A stretch of DNA of 64,000 nucleotides from Polaribacter sp. SA4-12 (GTDB lineage Bacteria; Bacteroidota; Bacteroidia; Flavobacteriales; Flavobacteriaceae): the NCBI RefSeq assembly GCF_002163675.1, contig NZ_CP019334.1, forward strand, positions 3,019,501 to 3,083,500, written 5' to 3'. Below, one piece after another: positions 59,678-64,000 of the stretch. Position 1 is the stretch's first letter. The number at the start of each line of letters is the position of its first letter. A program made the translations under genes and the position numbers. The notes under the pieces are model-generated. The model saw only the letters and a list, made by a program, of their open reading frames with translations, ran no database searches and was not told the DNA's origin.

Positions 59678-62146
59678 ATGAAAAACATTAAAAATCATTT
59701 CTCGCTTATATTATTATTTATTACTCATATTGTAATGGCACAAATACCTTGTTCTGCTGGTTTTACAGGAAACGGAACAAACGATTATATAACGATACCC
59801 AATACAGATGCAATTAATTTACAGAATACAAGAAATAGAACTGTTGAGTTTTGGTTTAAGCCTTCAGATATTTCAACAAGGCAAGTGTTATATGAAGAAG
59901 GAGCCCAGGTAAATGTTATTATGTTCTTTATTGAAGATGGAAGAGTGTATGTTGGTGGGTATAGAAATGATGCAAATACTGCTGCAAGAAGACGTTTTTT
60001 TAGATCTGCAATTGGAGATATTGCAGTTGATAAATGGACACATATTGCTTTTACAATTGAAGATACAACTTCACCAGACATTACTTTTAAATGGTTTCTT
60101 GATGGTGTAGAACAAGATGAGCAAGATGGATTACAAGTAAGTAAGCATTCTGGAAATATTTCAATTGGAAGAAATGGAGGAAATATTAGATACCCTTCTA
60201 CATTTGCTAATGCAAGTTGGGGTGGAAGTGGAATAGGAACTTATAATGGAACTTTTACTGGGCAGAATTCAGCAAGTAATAATTTTGAAGGAAATATTTC
60301 TTTATTAAGAATTTGGAATACTGCAAGAAGTGAAAGTGAAATAAATACTAATAAATCTGAATATATAATATCAAATTTAGTAGATAAGTTAGTTGCTTAT
60401 CAAGATGGAGATTCAATGATTTATGATTCAAATAATAATGGTGCCATTAATGCAGATACTACAGCAAATGGAAGTGGAACATCTTATACTTGGACGAGTG
60501 GAAGTGGAAGTTTTTATACTGCTGCAAATTGGTTAGGAACTACCTTTCCAGATGTAACAAAAACACAAACAGTAATTATTCAGAATGGCACTCCTAGTTT
60601 AACAACTGAAGTGAAAATAGGTAGACTTACGGTGAATTCTGGTGCAGAAATGATTGTTCAAAGTGGCGCAACTTTAAATATATTTTATGAATTAACAAAC
60701 AATGGTACTATTACAGTTGAAGATGGAGGAGCTTTAATTTTTCATAGTTGTAATACTACAATAGCTGGTTCTGGTACATTTAATATTAAAAGGCAAACAC
60801 CTACATATGCTGGTAATGATTTTTATTCTTATTGGAGTTCTCCATTAATTGAAGCGAATTCTAGCCCAAGTGTAATTTTTCCTGATGCAGAACTTATATA
60901 TTCTTTTGGAGCAGGAGTTTCTAATGCAGACTGGGTTTATAATGGTGCTTCGAACTTAAAAACAGGACTTGGTTATGCAATTCAGAATGAAGGTTTAGGT
61001 GGTCAATTAAGAACCTTTACAGGGAAAATTAATGAAGGTGATGTTGAGGTAGACGTTTTTTATAATACCAATTTAGCAAGTACCGATTCGAACAATGTAT
61101 GGTCTTTAGCTGGAGATAATTTGGTAGGTAATCCATATGCTTCTGCTATTGATTGGGATTTAATTGCAGCTGATACAGATAATGCAGACATAGATGGTAC
61201 TGTATATTTTTGGAACCAAAATACTGCTGAAAATGGAGATAATAATGTTTCAGATTACTTGCAATATAATTTAACTGGTGGTACTTCAAATACAGCAACA
61301 GGTAAAATTGGGACAGGTCAAGGTTTCTTCGTTAAAACTTCTTCTAATAGTAAGATAACTTTTAAAACAACACATCAAATAGTTGCTAATAATACTCAAT
61401 TTTTTAGAGGAACAGCATCTAAAGAAACATTAAATAAAGATGGAAGATCATGGTTTACGTTCAATCATGAAGGTAAAACTAATACAATTTTAGTTGGTTT
61501 TTTAAAAGGAGCTACCAATAGAATTGATAGATTATTTGATGCAGAATTTGATATTAATGAAAAATCATTAGGCTTTTATTCTTTAGTGAAGGGAATTGAC
61601 AAAGTTTCTATACAAGGATTACCAGTTTTAAAAAGAGATAAAAAAGTGGTTAAATTAGGTTTTGTTGTTGATAAAGTAGGGAGCTATTCAATCGGAATTC
61701 AAGATGAATTAATTGATGAAGATTATTACATTTATTTAAGAGATACAGAAAATAAGATTACTGTAGATTTAAGGCAAAGAAGTTATCCGTTTACTATTGA
61801 TTCTATTGGAGAAAACAATACAAGATTCAAGGTGATTTATACAAAAAAGAAGAGAAAATCGATATCAGGTAAAACTGAAGGAAAACAATCTTTTACAGTT
61901 GAAGAAATTGATTCTAAAGATTTTACAGTATACGTTGATGGAGGAAAAGAATTAATAGTAGCATATGATTTTGATGTAGATAACGTTAAAGAAATTTCTT
62001 TATACAATATTCAAGGAAGAAAAGTAGCTGCTTTTTTAGGAGCGCAAACTAAAGATGTTTCTAATTTGTCAACGGGTATTTATATTGTAGCTGCTACATT
62101 GAAAGATAACAGTGTATTCAATAAAAAAATAATGATTGCTAATTAA
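59678..62146 (+). CDS. T9SS-secreted LamG-type surface protein
   Basis: This is an 822-residue extracellular protein. The signal peptide is MKNIKNHFSLILLFITHIVM with cleavage near AQ. A LamG/concanavalin-like domain (about 25-225, RTVEFWFKPSDIS, WTHIAFTIED, GNISLLRIWNTARS) suggests glycan or ligand binding. A middle beta-helix-like part follows (about 270-345). The surface module shared with the 12331 protein comes next (YWSSP, VGNPY, GQGFFV), and the end is a T9SS type A sorting domain (SLYNIQGRKVA ... FNKKIMIAN). I chose the ATG at 59678, which starts the signal peptide; the upstream ATG at 59627 sits in a promoter box. Confidence 0.87.
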   Translation: MKNIKNHFSLILLFITHIVMAQIPCSAGFTGNGTNDYITIPNTDAINLQNTRNRTVEFWFKPSDISTRQVLYEEGAQVNVIMFFIEDGRVYVGGYRNDANTAARRRFFRSAIGDIAVDKWTHIAFTIEDTTSPDITFKWFLDGVEQDEQDGLQVSKHSGNISIGRNGGNIRYPSTFANASWGGSGIGTYNGTFTGQNSASNNFEGNISLLRIWNTARSESEINTNKSEYIISNLVDKLVAYQDGDSMIYDSNNNGAINADTTANGSGTSYTWTSGSGSFYTAANWLGTTFPDVTKTQTVIIQNGTPSLTTEVKIGRLTVNSGAEMIVQSGATLNIFYELTNNGTITVEDGGALIFHSCNTTIAGSGTFNIKRQTPTYAGNDFYSYWSSPLIEANSSPSVIFPDAELIYSFGAGVSNADWVYNGASNLKTGLGYAIQNEGLGGQLRTFTGKINEGDVEVDVFYNTNLASTDSNNVWSLAGDNLVGNPYASAIDWDLIAADTDNADIDGTVYFWNQNTAENGDNNVSDYLQYNLTGGTSNTATGKIGTGQGFFVKTSSNSKITFKTTHQIVANNTQFFRGTASKETLNKDGRSWFTFNHEGKTNTILVGFLKGATNRIDRLFDAEFDINEKSLGFYSLVKGIDKVSIQGLPVLKRDKKVVKLGFVVDKVGSYSIGIQDELIDEDYYIYLRDTENKITVDLRQRSYPFTIDSIGENNTRFKVIYTKKKRKSISGKTEGKQSFTVEEIDSKDFTVYVDGGKELIVAYDFDVDNVKEISLYNIQGRKVAAFLGAQTKDVSNLSTGIYIVAATLKDNSVFNKKIMIAN

Positions 62147-62185
62147 ATCAAACACTATTTTTAAATAGTATAAATATATAAAACT

Positions 62186-62221
62186 AAAAAACTCAGAATT
62201 GAATTCAATTCTGAGTTTTTT
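62186..62221. terminator. Terminator after the second T9SS gene
   Basis: A perfect 16-bp stem with arms at 62186-62201 and 62206-62221 closes an AATT loop, with A and T runs outside CTCAGAATTG/CAATTCTGAG. It can serve both this gene and the convergent purE. Confidence 0.88.
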
Positions 62222-62239
62222 GCTTTTATAAAAAAATGA

Positions 62240-62719
62240 TTATTTCCTTACACGTTCTGAAGCTTTTTCAACCTTCAGTTTTAATTCTTCTTTGTAAGCT
62301 ATAATTTTATTTAACACAAGTTCATCCGAAGCTCCAATAATCTGAGCAGCTAAAATACCGGCATTTTTTGCGCCATCTAAAGCTACAGTTGCAACGGGTA
62401 CACCACCAGGCATTTGTAAAATTGATAAAATAGAATCCCAACCATCAATAGAATTTCTGCTTTTTACAGGAACTCCAATTATTGGCAACGGACTCATAGA
62501 AGCTACCATTCCTGGTAAATGCGCTGCACCACCAGCACCAGCAATAATTACTTTTATACCTCTTTTATGTGCATTTTTAGAATAGTCAACTAGCTTTTCT
62601 GGAGTTCTGTGAGCGGATACAATATCTACTTCTATTGCAATATTAAAACTCTCTAAAATATCAATTGCTTCTTGCATTATTGGAAGATCAGAATCGCTTC
62701 CCATTATTATTCCTACCAT
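62240..62719 (-). CDS. purE: N5-carboxyaminoimidazole ribonucleotide mutase PurE
   Basis: PurE (class I) rearranges N5-CAIR to CAIR in purine synthesis. It has 159 residues, the normal length. GSDSDLPIMQEA is at 7-18, the catalytic His motif SAHRTPEKL at about 40-48, and AGAGGAAHLPGMVASMSPLPIIGVPV at about 70-95. It lies 44 nt downstream of purK, whose product makes its substrate, so the two form an operon. Confidence 0.97.
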   Translation of the reverse strand: MVGIIMGSDSDLPIMQEAIDILESFNIAIEVDIVSAHRTPEKLVDYSKNAHKRGIKVIIAGAGGAAHLPGMVASMSPLPIIGVPVKSRNSIDGWDSILSILQMPGGVPVATVALDGAKNAGILAAQIIGASDELVLNKIIAYKEELKLKVEKASERVRK

Positions 62720-62734
62720 AATTTCTATTTTTCA

Positions 62735-62752
62735 TTCCTGTGAAAACAGGAA
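62735..62752. repeat. GAAA-loop hairpin in the purK-purE gap
   Basis: TTCCTGT (62735-62741), GAAA, ACAGGAA (62746-62752) form a perfect 7-bp hairpin. On the minus-strand message the loop is TTTC. Its sequence resembles the dispersed CATTCCTG..CAGGAAT repeats of flavobacteria (inference). Confidence 0.5.
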
Positions 62753-62763
62753 ACTATTTTGTT

Positions 62764-63921
62764 TTATTTAGAGATTACTCTAATTGTTTCTTTAACTTCT
62801 TGTGCTACTTTTCTAGCGATATCAATATCAGGATTTACAATAGTAACATGTCCCATTTTACGAAACGGACGTGTTTCTTTCTTCCCATAAATATGAGGCG
62901 TAACTCCATCAATCTTTAAAATGTTTTCTATATTCTGATAAATTACATCACCAGAAAAACCTTCTTCACCAACTAAATTTACCATAATTCCGGCAACTTT
63001 ACTATCAGTATTTCCTAAAGGAAGGTTTAAGATACTTCTTAAATGTTGTTCAAATTGATTTGTATAACTTGCTTCAATTGAATAATGCCCAGAATTATGT
63101 GGTCTTGGAGCAACTTCATTCACTAAGATTTTATCATCTACAGTTTGAAACATTTCTACAGCCAATAAGCCAACAAAATCTAAATCACTCACTACTTTTA
63201 AAGCAATTTCTCTTGCTTTTTCAGCAACTTGAGAATTTATTCTTGCAGGACAAATAACATATTCTACTTGGTTAGCTTCTGGATGAAACTCCATTTCTAC
63301 AACAGGATATGTTTTTACTTCACCTTTAGCATTTCTTGCAACAATAACAGCTAATTCATTTTTAAAAGGAATTAGTTTTTCAGTAATACATTCAACATTT
63401 GGTAAGCTTTCTAAATCGTCAGTAGTTCTAACAATTTTAACTCCTGTACCATCATAACCAAAACGAGCCGCTTTCCAAACAAAAGGAAATACAAGTAAAT
63501 CTTTTTCGTATGCGTCTTTAACTTCAGTTGAATTTACAAAATGAGAAAATTCTGCTGTAGGAATCTGATTTGCTACATAAAATTTTTTCTGTACAGCTTT
63601 ACTCTGAATAATTCTTAAATCTTTTGGTTTAGGAAATATCGTTAAACCTTCACTTTCAAGTTTATCTAAAGCATCAAGATTTACATTTTCAATTTCAATA
63701 GTTAATAAATCTACTGTTTTTCCGAAGTTATAAACGGCATCAAAATCTAATAAATCTCCAATTACAAATGTGTTGCAAATTTCTGCACAAGGTGCGTTTT
63801 TATTACTTTCTAAAATAGAAGTGTGTATGTCTAGTTTTTGAGTTTCTGCTAAAAGCATTCTACCTAATTGCCCACCACCAAGAACACCTAGTTTAAAATC
63901 TGAAGAAAAATAGTTTTTCAC
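62764..63921 (-). CDS. purK: N5-carboxyaminoimidazole ribonucleotide synthetase PurK
   Basis: PurK is an ATP-grasp enzyme that joins bicarbonate to aminoimidazole ribonucleotide to give N5-CAIR. The 385 residues include the N-terminal nucleotide fold LGVLGGGQLGRMLLAE at 11-26, the ATP-grasp segment PFVWKAARFGYDGTGVKIV and the metal/phosphate site LVNEVAPRPHNSGHYSIEA at about 265-283. The start is GTG (63919-63921); the conserved N-terminus begins soon after, so the call is firm. Confidence 0.96.
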   Translation of the reverse strand: MKNYFSSDFKLGVLGGGQLGRMLLAETQKLDIHTSILESNKNAPCAEICNTFVIGDLLDFDAVYNFGKTVDLLTIEIENVNLDALDKLESEGLTIFPKPKDLRIIQSKAVQKKFYVANQIPTAEFSHFVNSTEVKDAYEKDLLVFPFVWKAARFGYDGTGVKIVRTTDDLESLPNVECITEKLIPFKNELAVIVARNAKGEVKTYPVVEMEFHPEANQVEYVICPARINSQVAEKAREIALKVVSDLDFVGLLAVEMFQTVDDKILVNEVAPRPHNSGHYSIEASYTNQFEQHLRSILNLPLGNTDSKVAGIMVNLVGEEGFSGDVIYQNIENILKIDGVTPHIYGKKETRPFRKMGHVTIVNPDIDIARKVAQEVKETIRVISK

Positions 63922-63943
63922 GTTGAATATTGTTGTGTTTGGG

Positions 63944-63951
63944 CAAAAATA
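63944..63951 (-). promoter_or_regulatory. Candidate -7 box for purK-purE
   Basis: Minus-strand TATTTTTG matches TAnnTTTG, 22 nt before the purK GTG. No purine riboswitch is visible in the short leader. The remaining 49 nt to the window end show nothing else. Confidence 0.5.
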
Positions 63952-64000
63952 AGCAACTCAATTTAATTATACTATTAATTGCTACTGATTAGAAAATTGT

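Noticed and set aside
1..64000. tRNA, rRNA, CRISPR, prophage or insertion sequence
   Set aside because: None was recognised on either strand by eye; no transposase, integrase or phage structural protein is encoded.

Overview
The window looks like chromosome of a marine-type member of the Flavobacteriaceae (Bacteroidota), close to Polaribacter or Tenacibaculum in style. The reasons are the strong AT bias, Bacteroidota promoter boxes (TAnnTTTG) in front of genes instead of Shine-Dalgarno sites, an alternative complex III operon joined to cox genes, surface proteins with type IX secretion (T9SS) C-terminal domains, and short dispersed repeats of the kind common in flavobacterial genomes. I see no rRNA, tRNA, CRISPR array, integrase or transposase.

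Layout: (1) 1-549, end of an unknown gene and a convergent SPOR-domain protein. (2) 735-12095, the respiratory operon actABCDEF-coxB-coxA: a quinol-oxidising alternative complex III followed by the core of an A-type cytochrome oxidase. (3) 12331-16671, a giant T9SS surface protein, then a decayed pseudogene. (4) 17271-22235, ruvB, then a sulfur block: SulP permease, MBL-rhodanese fusion, rhodanese lipoprotein, HMA protein. (5) 22316-29877, a secreted TPR/MORN-repeat protein followed by two secreted DUF3857-type transglutaminase-fold proteins, one with its catalytic triad and one without, and a small unknown. (6) 29932-31091, a 'mobile mystery' HTH/Fic pair with two matched operators. (7) 31279-37593, a TPP-riboswitch-controlled TonB receptor, an NTF2-like protein, arfB, a NadR-like kinase with PnuC, an archaeal-type GGGP synthase and a phosphopantetheinyl transferase. 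(8) 37659-46179, ahcY, a DinB-like protein, a NUC1-type nuclease, an EamA permease, a YifB ATPase and PEP carboxylase. (9) 46401-55287, a TlpA-like lipoprotein, tilS, a three-gene membrane cassette, pabB, an outer-membrane protein, DUF4230 and lpdA. (10) 55508-63921, a glycosyltransferase, an outer-membrane protein, an M3 peptidase, a second T9SS surface protein, purE and purK.

How genes work together: ActA-F should pass quinol electrons to CoxAB as a supercomplex. The MBL-rhodanese, rhodanese and SulP proteins fit persulfide oxidation with anion transport. The TonB receptor fits thiamine uptake, and PnuC plus the kinase fit transport followed by phosphorylation. purK and purE catalyse consecutive purine steps.

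Most interesting signals: short dispersed palindromic repeats lying in frame inside tilS (twice) and pabB (once); two intergenic elements that share a 28-nt identical core but have different ends; a matched direct-repeat motif upstream of both T9SS genes; paired, equally spaced operators around the HTH/Fic promoter; and the adjacent live/dead transglutaminase pair. Bacteroidota promoter calls rest on the -7 box; a -33 TTG at good spacing was visible only in a few cases.
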